Below, in pieces: positions 40,816 to 50,060 of a stretch of DNA of 64,000 bases. The notes beneath the pieces were generated by a model. It was not told where the DNA came from, did no database searches, and was given only the letters and a program-made list of their open reading frames with translations. Source of the DNA: Clostridia bacterium (lineage in GTDB: Bacteria > Bacillota > Clostridia > Oscillospirales > Acutalibacteraceae); NCBI GenBank assembly GCA_017380575.1, contig JAFODS010000046.1, forward strand, positions 62,001-126,000, written 5' to 3'. The position numbers and the translations under genes were made by a program. The first letter of the stretch is position 1; each line of letters begins with the position of its first letter.

Positions 40816-43143
40816 ATGCAAAAAATTTACACTCCCGAAAAATTAACTAAGAAGGCAAAGGCACTCTTTATAAATGAAAGAGCAAAAATGCGTCTTGACG
40901 GCTGGTTTATTGCAAAGGAAGCTGAACTCAACCTTCAGGAGAAATATAAGAACGAGAGCGAGGAAGTAAAGAAAGCTTACATCCTCCGCGAGCTTGTTGA
41001 TATCGTACCTCTCTGGATTGATGATAATCAGATTTTTGCAGGCACACAGGACGATGCATTCGCAAGAAGCTATGCTCTTATCAATCCCTCTTTCAGGGTT
41101 GAAGGCTTCAGCGGTTATTGTGACCCTGCGGCTGTTTTCGGCGACATTGAGCCGAATGAAGAATTCACCGCCGAAAGAATTGAAAAGGCAAAGGCTGTTT
41201 TCAGTAAAACTGACTACGCTGTGAAGCTTGGCGAAACATATGCAAAGTGCGAAGACAGCACAAAGGAAGTTATTTATTTCGTTGAGCAGGTTACGGGACA
41301 TCTTATCCCTGATTTCCGTTATGCAATCAAAAACGGTGTTCGTTCAATGATTGATGCAATCAAGGATAAGGACGGCAACGGCTACAAGGCTTTTAAAATT
41401 GCTCTTGAAAGCGTTGTCGCACTTGCAAACAAGTATGCTGACCTTGCAGAAGAAAAGCTTGCTGATGCTGACGATGAACGTAAAGCTGAGCTTGAACTTA
41501 TGATTAAAACTCTTCGCAAGGTGCCCGAAAACGGTGCGGAAAATATGTACGAAGCAATGCAGTCTTTCATTCTCCTCTGGCAGATGATGTGTCTTGAACA
41601 GACTCCGAATCCGTTCGCATTTTCAGTAGGTAATGCAGACAGAATTTTTGAGCCGTACAGAAACGGACTTGACCGCGACACGGTTGCAGGTTTTTTCAAG
41701 CACTTCCTCGTTTTCTTCAACGTTGCTGACAGAAGCTGGGCAATTTCACAGAACATTATCATCAGCGGACGTGACAAGGACGGCAACGACCTTACAAACG
41801 ACACTTCATACGCTATGCTTGATGCATACTTTGATATGAACCTTCCTCAGCCGATTCTTTCGGTTAAGCTTCACAAGAATACACCGCAGAAGCTTTATGA
41901 GGAGCTTGGCAGATTTTTCTTCACACCGGGTGTGCTTACACCGTCAATGTTCAACGACGATTCACTCTTTGAGGTTCTCGGAGCAAACGGTGTTGACGAA
42001 GCTGACCTTCCCGATATCTCAATCGCAGGCTGTCAGGAACCGCTTATTATGGGTAAGGACAACGGCAACACAACAAACAGCTGGCTCAACCTTCCGAAGA
42101 TTCTTGAAATGACACTCACGGGCGGTATTTCAACAGTTACAGGCGAACGCCTTGCTGATACAAAAGTAGCTTCACTCGAGAATATTCAGGAAGAGTTTTA
42201 CAAAAATGTTGAATTTTTTGTTGCAGAAATGGCAGGTGCAGCAAACGGTGCTTCCGTTGCTCTTTCAACACAGCGTGTACCTTTCCTTTCATGTTTTATG
42301 GGCGGTATGGAAAACGGTATCGATATGCGTGACTTCAACGCTCAGGGAACAAAGTATAACGGCAGCGGATGCCTTATCCACGGCACATCTGTTATCGCCG
42401 ACTCATTTAGCGCAATTGACAAGCTTCTTGCAGAACGTCCTGAGGATGCTGACAAGCTTGTTCCTGCTCTCAAGGCAAACTTCGAAGGCTACGAGGATTT
42501 AAGAGAATTCCTTCTTTCGGCAGATAAATTCGGAAATAACATCGAAAAGGTAGACGACTATGCGGCAGAGGTTGCTTCAAAGGTTGCTGATATCGTTGCG
42601 AATGCAAAGAATTACCTCGGCAACAGCTTACGTCCCGACTTCTCAAGCCCGTCAACACACCTTCTTTACGGTTACTGGGTAGGTGCAACACCTGACGGCA
42701 GAAAATCAAGAGATATGCTCGGCTACGGTGTTGACCCGCTTTACGGCAGTGCAGAAAACGGACTCGGCTTCCGTATGCTTTCAAATATGAAGCTTCCGTT
42801 TGAAAAGTTCAACGGCGGTTACGCTTCACACCTCGGCATTGACCCGAAATATTTCACAAGCGACTCTGACGAAGGTAATGGTGTTGAATTCAGAGATAAA
42901 ATCATCAATCCTCTTTTCTTCAACGAGCTTAATGAAGGCGTTGCTCCGTTCTATCTCTACGTTAACGTAACAACAGTAGAAATCCTTAAAAAGGTACTTG
43001 AAAATCCGAAGAAGTATGCTCCGAGCGGAGTTTACATTATGCGAATTCACGGTACATTTGTTAACTTCCTTGATTTGTCACCCGCAATCCAGCAGGATAT
43101 TATCAAACGTCTTGACCCGAAATCATCAAATCTTGGTTGCTGA
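40816..43143 (+). CDS. Glycyl radical enzyme of the pyruvate-formate-lyase family, substrate unknown
   Basis: A 775-residue ten-stranded-barrel GRE. The thiyl cysteine is Cys406 in AGCQEP, with Glu408 as general base, the GCxEP motif of dehydratase/lyase-type GREs rather than the CC of pyruvate formate-lyase. The radical loop near the C-terminus reads RIHGTFVNF with Gly746, in place of the usual RVSGY; the following LSPAIQQDII agrees with family members, so the alignment is secure. Known eliminases act on glycerol, propanediol, choline, hydroxyproline, sulfonates or anhydroglucitol phosphate. The neighbours (FGGY kinase, mannose-6-phosphate isomerase-like protein, alpha-mannosidase) suggest a sugar- or polyol-derived substrate. 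AAGGAG precedes the ATG. Confidence 0.88.
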   Translation: MQKIYTPEKLTKKAKALFINERAKMRLDGWFIAKEAELNLQEKYKNESEEVKKAYILRELVDIVPLWIDDNQIFAGTQDDAFARSYALINPSFRVEGFSGYCDPAAVFGDIEPNEEFTAERIEKAKAVFSKTDYAVKLGETYAKCEDSTKEVIYFVEQVTGHLIPDFRYAIKNGVRSMIDAIKDKDGNGYKAFKIALESVVALANKYADLAEEKLADADDERKAELELMIKTLRKVPENGAENMYEAMQSFILLWQMMCLEQTPNPFAFSVGNADRIFEPYRNGLDRDTVAGFFKHFLVFFNVADRSWAISQNIIISGRDKDGNDLTNDTSYAMLDAYFDMNLPQPILSVKLHKNTPQKLYEELGRFFFTPGVLTPSMFNDDSLFEVLGANGVDEADLPDISIAGCQEPLIMGKDNGNTTNSWLNLPKILEMTLTGGISTVTGERLADTKVASLENIQEEFYKNVEFFVAEMAGAANGASVALSTQRVPFLSCFMGGMENGIDMRDFNAQGTKYNGSGCLIHGTSVIADSFSAIDKLLAERPEDADKLVPALKANFEGYEDLREFLLSADKFGNNIEKVDDYAAEVASKVADIVANAKNYLGNSLRPDFSSPSTHLLYGYWVGATPDGRKSRDMLGYGVDPLYGSAENGLGFRMLSNMKLPFEKFNGGYASHLGIDPKYFTSDSDEGNGVEFRDKIINPLFFNELNEGVAPFYLYVNVTTVEILKKVLENPKKYAPSGVYIMRIHGTFVNFLDLSPAIQQDIIKRLDPKSSNLGC

Positions 43144-43153
43144 GGTAGATTAA

Positions 43154-44446
43154 ATGTATTCAATTGGTATAGACATCGGCACAACAAGCATATGTGCAGT
43201 GCTGATGAATTCACAAACAGGTAAAATTATAACTACGGCAACGCATCAGAACGATTCTTTCATTCCGACACCGAATGTGTGGGAAAAGATTCAGGACGTT
43301 GCTGTGATAGAAGAAAAGGTTTCTGAAGTAATCAGTCATCTTTTTATGAACAAACCCGACGGTGAGGTTGACTCTATCGGCATTTCAAACCAGATGCACG
43401 GTATTATGTACTACGATGCGGACGGTAATGCTGTCAGTCCGCTTTACATCTGGCAGGACGAAAGAGGCAATCTTCCTTACAAGGACGGCAAAACCTATGC
43501 ACAGTATCTTGGCAGTTTTGCAGGCTACGGCCTTGTAACGGATTTTTATAACCGTGAAAACTCGCTTGTTCCCGAAAAAGCTGTAGGTGTGTGCACAATC
43601 GGTGATTATATCGCAATGAAGCTTACGGGAACGAAAAAAGCACTTATGCACATCACAAATGCCGCAAGCTTCGGTTGCTTTGACATTAATAAAAACGAAT
43701 TTACAATCGACAATGGTATGCTTCCCGAGGTTACGGCAGATTTTGCAACCGTCGGTGAATGGAACGGAATTAAGGTTTCGGTTGCTGTCGGTGATAATCA
43801 GGCAAGCTTTATCGGCTCTGTCGGAGTGGACGCTCCGCTTCTTAATGTCGGTACAGGCTCGCAGATTTCATATCTTAACGACACACCCGTAACAGGCGAA
43901 AATATCGAATCACGTCCGTATGACGGAAGACGTTTTCTTATCGTCGGTGCGGCACTCTGCGGAGGACGTGCATTCTCAATGCTTGAACGTTTCTTTGCTT
44001 CTGTTGTTGAAATGGCAACGGGTGAGGAGTGTCCGTCACTTTACAAACAGATTGATAAAATGCTTGAAACAAAAACACAGACAGACCTTGTTGCGGACAG
44101 CCGTTTCTGCGGTACTCGTGCAAATCCTGAAATCCGTGGAGGTTTTTCGAATATGTCGCAGGATAATTTCACGGCAGGAGATGTGGCTGTTTCAATGCTT
44201 TATGCAATTGCAGGTGAGCTTCGTGCAATGTATGCAGGCGGTAAAACAGAAAAAATTGTTTGCTCGGGCAACGGTATAAGAAAAAATCTCGCTTTGCAGA
44301 AGGTTGTTTCTGAAATGTTTGAGGCAGAGATAAAAATTCCTCTTTACGAGGAAGAGGCGGCATACGGTGCAGCATTGACTTCTCTTGTCGCAATCGGCAA
44401 AGCTGAAAATATCGACGAAGCACAAAAACTTATTAAGTACAGGTGA
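43154..44446 (+). CDS. FGGY-family carbohydrate kinase (sedoheptulokinase-like)
   Basis: A 430-residue ATP-dependent sugar kinase. The first FGGY domain starts GIDIGTTSICAV, with SNQMHGIMYYD and PLYIWQDERG; the second contains the catalytic Asp in VAVGDNQASFIG, NVGTGSQIS and a CSGNGIRKN block. It most resembles sedoheptulokinase/xylulokinase-type members, but specificity in FGGY kinases cannot be read by eye. The ATG comes 10 bp after the GRE stop, with GAGG overlapping it. It probably phosphorylates the substrate or product of the pathway that the GRE serves. Confidence 0.85.
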   Translation: MYSIGIDIGTTSICAVLMNSQTGKIITTATHQNDSFIPTPNVWEKIQDVAVIEEKVSEVISHLFMNKPDGEVDSIGISNQMHGIMYYDADGNAVSPLYIWQDERGNLPYKDGKTYAQYLGSFAGYGLVTDFYNRENSLVPEKAVGVCTIGDYIAMKLTGTKKALMHITNAASFGCFDINKNEFTIDNGMLPEVTADFATVGEWNGIKVSVAVGDNQASFIGSVGVDAPLLNVGTGSQISYLNDTPVTGENIESRPYDGRRFLIVGAALCGGRAFSMLERFFASVVEMATGEECPSLYKQIDKMLETKTQTDLVADSRFCGTRANPEIRGGFSNMSQDNFTAGDVAVSMLYAIAGELRAMYAGGKTEKIVCSGNGIRKNLALQKVVSEMFEAEIKIPLYEEEAAYGAALTSLVAIGKAENIDEAQKLIKYR

Positions 44447-44450
44447 TTTT

Positions 44451-45470
44451 ATGTTTTTTGATTATCCTATATTTTTTGAAAAGAACCGTGTTTTCCGTGT
44501 TTATAAGGGTGGAAAGCTTTTTGCGGATTTCTTTTCCGATGACTCAACAGACGGCAATTATCCCGAAGAATGGGTAGTTTCTGCAGTTCACGCTCTTAAT
44601 GAGGGCAGTACAGACGAATACGAGGGCATTTCAAAAATTCAGGGTGCTGACCTTTATCTCAGCGATGCTCTTAAGGAATATAAAAACGAGCTTCTCGGCG
44701 ACAGAGAGGATATCGGAATTCTTACAAAGATTCTTGACAGTGCAATCCGTCTTCCTGTTCAGGCTCACCCGGATAAGGCTTTTTCAAGAGCTCATTTCAA
44801 CTCTAATTACGGTAAAGAAGAAAGCTGGGTTATCCTTGCAACAAGGCCCGATGCGAAGATTTTTTACGGCTTCAAAAAAGGCGTAACAATGGAGCAATTT
44901 GAAAAGGCTATTGAAGCGAGCGAAACAAGCCTCACGGCAATGGAAGAACTGCTTGAATCTTTCCCTGTTAAGTCAGGTGACATCATTTACATCCCTGCAA
45001 AAATGGTTCACGCTATCGGTGCAGGCTGTCTTCTTCTTGAAGTTCAGGAGCCGACGGATTTCACAATTCAGCCTGAACGTTGGTGCGGTGAATACAGACT
45101 TTCGGATAACGAGATGTATCTCGGTCTTGATAAGAAAACTGCACTTGAATGCTTTGATATGGAAAAAACTTTCCCGGCACCCCTTTCAAGCAAACCGCTT
45201 GCAAGCGAATCGGGAGTTAACTATCAGTCAGTAATTGACGAGAGCATTACAGAAAGCTTCAAGGTAAGAAAGATTATCTTTGACGGTGGCAACTTCGTCC
45301 TTGATAAGGGTGCTTGCATCTACGTTGTTACTGAGGGCAATGGCAAAATCGTTGGTGACAGCTACGAGAAAGCAGTCACCAAGGGTGATTATTTCTTCGT
45401 TCCCGAAGCAATTAAAAATAAATTCTCAATCACAGGCGAAGATATGACAGTAGTTGAGTGCTATAAATAA
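44451..45470 (+). CDS. manA: Mannose-6-phosphate isomerase, class I-like
   Basis: A 339-residue cupin enzyme. The zinc ligands of class I isomerases are all present: Gln and His in PVQAHPDKAF, Glu in GKEESWVIL and His in AKMVHAIGAG; QPERW follows as in bacterial ManA. It interconverts mannose 6-phosphate and fructose 6-phosphate. The N-terminal 50 residues are less typical. The start at 44451 is set by AGGTGA overlapping the kinase stop. In this operon it would take mannose released by the downstream GH38 enzyme, once phosphorylated, into glycolysis, or act on a related sugar phosphate. Confidence 0.85.
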   Translation: MFFDYPIFFEKNRVFRVYKGGKLFADFFSDDSTDGNYPEEWVVSAVHALNEGSTDEYEGISKIQGADLYLSDALKEYKNELLGDREDIGILTKILDSAIRLPVQAHPDKAFSRAHFNSNYGKEESWVILATRPDAKIFYGFKKGVTMEQFEKAIEASETSLTAMEELLESFPVKSGDIIYIPAKMVHAIGAGCLLLEVQEPTDFTIQPERWCGEYRLSDNEMYLGLDKKTALECFDMEKTFPAPLSSKPLASESGVNYQSVIDESITESFKVRKIIFDGGNFVLDKGACIYVVTEGNGKIVGDSYEKAVTKGDYFFVPEAIKNKFSITGEDMTVVECYK

Positions 45471-45480
45471 GGAGAAATTT

Positions 45481-47916
45481 ATGGATAAGAAGTATTTTCT
45501 TATGGGCAATGCCCATCTTGATCCCGTATGGCAGTGGAGAGTACCCGAAGGACTTGCACTTGTAAAGTCAACCTTCAAGGCTGCTCTTGACAGAATGGAA
45601 GAATTCCCCGACTATGTTTTCACTTCAGCTTGTGCAGGCTATTATCAGTGGATAAAGCTTTCCGAGCCTGAAATGTTTGAAGAAATAAAGAAAAAGGTTG
45701 AAGAGGGCAGATGGCAGTACACAGGTGCAATGTGGGTACAGCCCGACTGTAACATTCCTTCAGGCGAGGCATTTGCGCGTCATTTCCTTTATTCGCAGAA
45801 GTTCTATCAGGAAAACTTCGGCAAAAAAGCCGAGTCTGCATACAACGTTGACTCTTTCGGTCACAACGGTATGCTTCCTCAGCTTATGGCAAAGTCCGGC
45901 ATAAAAAATTATGTTTATATGCGTCCGCACAGAGGCCCTGAAAAGCCGAACCTTCCGTTTGAAAATCTCCATTGGTGGGAAAGTCCCGACGGAAGCCGTG
46001 TTCTTGCTTTCAGGATTCTTGACGGTTACGGTGACAACCTTCGTGAAGAAAGAATTGAACGCTATGAATCACAGCCGCATTCGCAGATTCTAGCTTACGG
46101 TGTCGGTAACCACGGCGGCGGCCCGTCAATCGAAACTCTTCAGATGGCTGAAAAACTCCGTGAGGGCGAAGGTAAAGAAAAATACATCTATTCGGGTGTT
46201 GATAAATATTTTGACTATGTCAGAAACAATGAACCCGACGATTTCCCTGTAGTCAAAGAGGATTTACAGCACCATGCAAGCGGTTGCTACAGTGCAAATT
46301 CAAAGGTGAAGATGCTCAACCGTCAGGCTGAAAACGGACTTGTTTATGCAGAAAAGCTTGACGTTATGGCAAATGTTCTTACAGGCTCAGATACACAGAC
46401 TGACAGAATTGAAAGAGCGTGGCAAAGGGTTATGTTCAATCAGTTCCACGATATCCTTGCAGGCTGTTCAATCAAGCCTGCTTATGACGATGCTTATTCA
46501 GCATTCGGTTGTGCGAAGGAGGTTGCTCTTGAAGTCGGCACTTTTGCTGCAGAGCGAATTTCGTGGAGAGTAAACACAACAAAGTTCTTCGAAAACGGTG
46601 TTCCCGAACAGCGCGGAAGACTCTGGGTACGTGAGGGCGAAGGTAGTCCGATGGTTGTTTTCAATCCTCATTCTTTCCCTGTAAAGGAATATGTCAGCTT
46701 CGGCACACAGTGGGTATCGGGTGTTGTTGATTCCAACGATAACGATGTTCCGTTCCAGCTCGTTCGTGCACCTTACACAGACGGTGACCACGTGAATATG
46801 TGTATGTTCGAAGTCGAGATGCCTGCATTCGGCTACGCTACATATTATATCTATAAAGAAGATCAGAACCACGAAGCAAAGACAATTGAAAATCAGTTTG
46901 TTATCACGGAAAATTCAATCGAAAACAGCGTTGTAAAGGTTGAATTTGACGCTGACGGTGCAATCAAGTCTTACTTCAATAAGCTTGAAAACAAAGAATA
47001 TTGTGCTTCACCAATGAAGGCTGTTGTTTGTGAGGATATTGAAAGCGATACCTGGGGTCATATGGTCTTTGACTATAACAAGGATATCGGCTCTTTCTCC
47101 AATGCAGAGTTTAAAATCCTTGAAGAAGGTACTCTCCGTGCAACGCTCAAGGTAACTTCGTATTATAACGATTCAAAGCTTGAACAGTATTTCACTCTTT
47201 ACAAGGACAGCCCGAAGGTGGCTGTAAAGAGCAGAATTAACTTCAAAGAAAAGTACAAGATTCTCAAGCTTACATTCCCGATGAACATCGAAAATCCCGA
47301 GGCTGTTTATTCGATGCCTTACGGATTTATCAAAAAAGCTCCCGACGGACTTGAAGAACCTGCACAGAAATGGATTTCTGTTAACGGTGACAACGGCGGT
47401 GTTGCTCTTATCAATAACGGCAGATACAGCTTCTGTGTCAAGGATAATGAAATGCGAATGGTTGTAGCTCGTACCTGTGCATACCTTGATCATTTCGGTC
47501 AGCGTTCACGTGACGATGAAATCGCATTCATCGATATGGATGAGCTTGAGCTTGAATATGCACTTATTCCGCACGCGAAGGATGACTTCACGGCAGTAGT
47601 GAAAGAAGCTGAAGTTCTTAATATGCCTCTTCAGCTTTATCAGGAAACTCACCATAAGGGCACATTACCGCCTGTTTTTGAGGGCATTACGGTTGACTGT
47701 GACAATGTTATCGTTACCGCTCTCAAGCTTTCAGAGGACGGAACGGGTTATATCGCACGTGCTGTTGAATGTGCCTCAAAGCCTGTTATGGCAGAGTTCA
47801 ATTTCAAGCTTCTTGACAGAAAGTTTGCTTTTGACTTCAAACCGCAGGAAATCAAAACGATTTTCATTCCTAAAGAAGGCGGAAGCGTCAAGGGTGTACC
47901 AACAACTGAAAAATAA
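45481..47916 (+). CDS. GH38 alpha-mannosidase
   Basis: An 811-residue retaining alpha-mannosidase. Zinc and catalytic motifs: GNAHLDPVWQWR (His and Asp ligands) near the N-terminus, NVDSFGHNGMLPQL with the nucleophile Asp, and a NQFHDIL-type segment with the second zinc His. Beta-rich C-terminal domains follow. No signal peptide, so cytoplasmic, acting on imported mannosides such as N-glycan fragments. The ATG at 45481 has AAGGAG at the proper distance. Last gene of the operon, followed by a terminator. Confidence 0.93.
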   Translation: MDKKYFLMGNAHLDPVWQWRVPEGLALVKSTFKAALDRMEEFPDYVFTSACAGYYQWIKLSEPEMFEEIKKKVEEGRWQYTGAMWVQPDCNIPSGEAFARHFLYSQKFYQENFGKKAESAYNVDSFGHNGMLPQLMAKSGIKNYVYMRPHRGPEKPNLPFENLHWWESPDGSRVLAFRILDGYGDNLREERIERYESQPHSQILAYGVGNHGGGPSIETLQMAEKLREGEGKEKYIYSGVDKYFDYVRNNEPDDFPVVKEDLQHHASGCYSANSKVKMLNRQAENGLVYAEKLDVMANVLTGSDTQTDRIERAWQRVMFNQFHDILAGCSIKPAYDDAYSAFGCAKEVALEVGTFAAERISWRVNTTKFFENGVPEQRGRLWVREGEGSPMVVFNPHSFPVKEYVSFGTQWVSGVVDSNDNDVPFQLVRAPYTDGDHVNMCMFEVEMPAFGYATYYIYKEDQNHEAKTIENQFVITENSIENSVVKVEFDADGAIKSYFNKLENKEYCASPMKAVVCEDIESDTWGHMVFDYNKDIGSFSNAEFKILEEGTLRATLKVTSYYNDSKLEQYFTLYKDSPKVAVKSRINFKEKYKILKLTFPMNIENPEAVYSMPYGFIKKAPDGLEEPAQKWISVNGDNGGVALINNGRYSFCVKDNEMRMVVARTCAYLDHFGQRSRDDEIAFIDMDELELEYALIPHAKDDFTAVVKEAEVLNMPLQLYQETHHKGTLPPVFEGITVDCDNVIVTALKLSEDGTGYIARAVECASKPVMAEFNFKLLDRKFAFDFKPQEIKTIFIPKEGGSVKGVPTTEK

Positions 47917-47921
47917 AAAAC

Positions 47922-47958
47922 AAGGTAGCAACTTTTTACGGTTGCTACCTTAATTTTT
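47922..47958. terminator. Bidirectional terminator after the GRE operon
   Basis: An 11-bp perfect stem (47922-47932 with 47941-47951), eight-base loop, T-run on the plus strand and an A-run serving the convergent acyl-CoA ligase gene. Confidence 0.88.
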
Positions 47959-49601
47959 TACTGTTTAATTTCGTTCTGCTGTGCAACAACGCTTTCTCCG
48001 CAGTATCTCTTTCGAAGAACAGGCTTTTCAATCTTGCCTGTCGGGTTACGCGGAACTTCGCTGAAGATTATTCTTCTCGGTCTCTTGTACTTCGGAAGGT
48101 CAAGGCAGAAGTCGTTGACATCCTCTTCCGTAAGAGTGCATTCAGGCTTAACTTCAATAACCGCTGCCGCAATTTCGCCAAGTCGTGCATCGGGAATACC
48201 GATAACCGCTACGTCCTTGATTGCATCGTTCTTACGAAGGAAGTCTTCAATCTGTACGGGGTAAAGGTTTTCACCGCCTGAGATGATAACGTCTTTCTTA
48301 CGGTCAACGAGGTAGATGAAGCCGTCCTCGTCCTCCTGTGCCATATCACCTGTGAAGAGCCAACCGTCAGCAAGAACTTCGTTTGTAGACTGTTCGTCGT
48401 TGTAGTAGCAGGTCATAACACCGGGACCCTTGACAGCGAGCTCACCAACGTCACCCTTCGCAACCTCGTTACGGCAAGTGTCAACAATCTTGACTTCCCA
48501 ACCGAAGCCTGCTTTACCGATTGCACCGACCTTGTGGATGTTTTCAACACCGAGGTGAACGCAACCGGGGCCGATTGATTCGCTGAGGCCGTAGTTTGTG
48601 TCGTAGTCGTGATTCGGGAAAATTGACTTCCAACGTCTGATAAGGCTGGGCGGAACAGGCTGTGCACCGATGTGCATAAGTCGCCACTGTGAAAGCTCGT
48701 ATTCAGAAAGGTCAATGTCACCGCGGTCGATTGAATCGAGGATGTCCTGAGCCCATGGCACAAGAAGCCATACGATAGAGCATTTTTCTTCCGAAACAGC
48801 TTTTAAAATCCATTCAGGCTTAATACCCTTAAGGAGAACTGCTTTACCTCCAACAAGGAAAGAGCCGAACCAGTGCATCTTTGCACCCGTATGGTAAAGG
48901 GGAGGAATGCAAAGGAAAACATCGTCCTTTGTCTGTGAATGGTGGTTCTGCTCAACGCGTGCAGCGTGAACAAGGCTTTCGTGCTTGTGAAGAATTGCCT
49001 TCGGGAAGCCTGTTGTACCTGATGAAAAGTAGATTGCACCATAGTCTTCGTCAGTGATGTCAATCTTCGGAGCGTGAGTTGAACAGTACTGAATGAGTGA
49101 CTCATAGCTCTCTGCAAAAGTCGGACATCCTTCACCTGCATAGAGCCACATTTTAACCTTGGGCATTCTGTGGCAGATTTCTTCAATACGTCCGATGAAT
49201 TCAGGACCGAAAACAACAAATTCTGAATCTGACTTGTTTACGCAGTATTTGATTTCTTCAGCTGTGTAACGGTAATTAAGGGGAACTGCGATTGCACCCG
49301 CCTTAAGAATACCGAAATAAATCGGTAACCACTCAAGACAGTTCATCATAAGAATTGAAACCTTGTCACCCTTCTTGATTCCGCGTGTCATAAGAAGGTT
49401 TGCAAAGCGGTTAGCTTTTTTGTTAAAGTCCTTCCAAGTGATTTCACGGCGGTAAGCCTCGTCGGGCTTAGCCTCAATAAGCGAATAGTCACGCCACGTT
49501 ACACGCACACCGTCAGCTTCATTTTTAGGGTTAATTTCAACAAGAGCAATATCATCAGGATAAAGCTCCGCGTTCTTGTCAAGTATTTCTGTAATAGGCA
49601 T
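47958..49601 (-). CDS. AMP-forming acyl-CoA ligase
   Basis: A 547-residue ANL-superfamily enzyme. P-loop YFSSGTTGFPKA (A3), YGLSE (A5), GDMAQEDEDGF (A7), DRKKDVIISGGENLYP (A8) and the adenylation Lys in NPTGKIEK (A10). These enzymes activate carboxylic acids to acyl-CoA via an adenylate. A short insertion near residues 40-55 precedes the first domain. Substrate unknown; the bile salt hydrolase elsewhere in the window does not by itself make this a bile-acid ligase. The promoter at 49632-49660 is overlapped by a perfect inverted repeat. Confidence 0.88.
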   Translation of the reverse strand: MPITEILDKNAELYPDDIALVEINPKNEADGVRVTWRDYSLIEAKPDEAYRREITWKDFNKKANRFANLLMTRGIKKGDKVSILMMNCLEWLPIYFGILKAGAIAVPLNYRYTAEEIKYCVNKSDSEFVVFGPEFIGRIEEICHRMPKVKMWLYAGEGCPTFAESYESLIQYCSTHAPKIDITDEDYGAIYFSSGTTGFPKAILHKHESLVHAARVEQNHHSQTKDDVFLCIPPLYHTGAKMHWFGSFLVGGKAVLLKGIKPEWILKAVSEEKCSIVWLLVPWAQDILDSIDRGDIDLSEYELSQWRLMHIGAQPVPPSLIRRWKSIFPNHDYDTNYGLSESIGPGCVHLGVENIHKVGAIGKAGFGWEVKIVDTCRNEVAKGDVGELAVKGPGVMTCYYNDEQSTNEVLADGWLFTGDMAQEDEDGFIYLVDRKKDVIISGGENLYPVQIEDFLRKNDAIKDVAVIGIPDARLGEIAAAVIEVKPECTLTEEDVNDFCLDLPKYKRPRRIIFSEVPRNPTGKIEKPVLRKRYCGESVVAQQNEIKQ

Positions 49602-49631
49602 AATTGGTCTTCCTTTAATTTGATTTCCGAA

Positions 49632-49660
49632 AGTATAACACTTTAAAGCGGTAAAGTCAA
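49632..49660 (-). promoter_or_regulatory. Promoter of the acyl-CoA ligase gene
   Basis: Minus strand TTGACT (49660-49655), 17 bp, TATACT (49637-49632). Confidence 0.7.
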
Positions 49661-49672
49661 TACTTTACCGCT
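49647..49672. promoter_or_regulatory. Perfect inverted repeat over the -35 (possible operator or terminator)
   Basis: Ten-bp perfect arms (49647-49656 and 49663-49672) with a six-base centre, overlapping the -35 box of the acyl-CoA ligase promoter. It also lies 29 bp after the end of the upstream tautomerase gene, so it could instead be that gene's terminator, although the T-tail is poor. Confidence 0.55.
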
Positions 49673-49700
49673 TATATTTTTATAAAATTATAAGATTTTA

Positions 49701-50045
49701 TCAGAAATTTACGCCGTTATATCCCCATTTGTCAGTTTCTTCGTATTTGACGTAAACTCCGCTGCCGTCAATTCCGAGAACATCTTTGCAGATGTTGCAG
49801 ATTTCAGCTGTAAGTTCTTCTGCAGAAGCGGGGCTGATTTTTCCGAGTGCACTTACTTCAATGTAAGCAAGCGGAGCTGAATTGTCACCTCTGAACCAGA
49901 GTCTGCAGTTATCTTCAAAACCGAGCATAAGCCAGGCTTCAGTTTTGCCGGGGAGGATTTCGATAGCTTTTCCGAACTTTTCTTTAAGAATTAATTCCTG
50001 TTCTTTTGTGATGGGTGTTGTGGTTTTTGTTGATATCATCGGCAT
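49701..50045 (-). CDS. MIF-like tautomerase
   Basis: A 114-residue protein of the macrophage migration inhibitory factor family. Met removal exposes Pro2 (MPMISTKTT), the catalytic base; conserved blocks are GKAIEILPGK, AWLMLGFEDN and GIDGSGVYVKYEE. Family members tautomerise phenylpyruvate-type enols. Bacterial versions occur in gut Clostridia and their role is unclear. It lies 15 bp after the aldo/keto reductase gene and is probably co-transcribed with it. Confidence 0.87.
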   Translation of the reverse strand: MPMISTKTTTPITKEQELILKEKFGKAIEILPGKTEAWLMLGFEDNCRLWFRGDNSAPLAYIEVSALGKISPASAEELTAEICNICKDVLGIDGSGVYVKYEETDKWGYNGVNF

Positions 50046-50060
50046 AATAAATCGCTCCTT

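Noticed and set aside
47958..49601. Bile acid-CoA ligase BaiB
   Set aside because: The sequence does not resemble BaiB beyond shared ANL motifs and no other bai gene is near.
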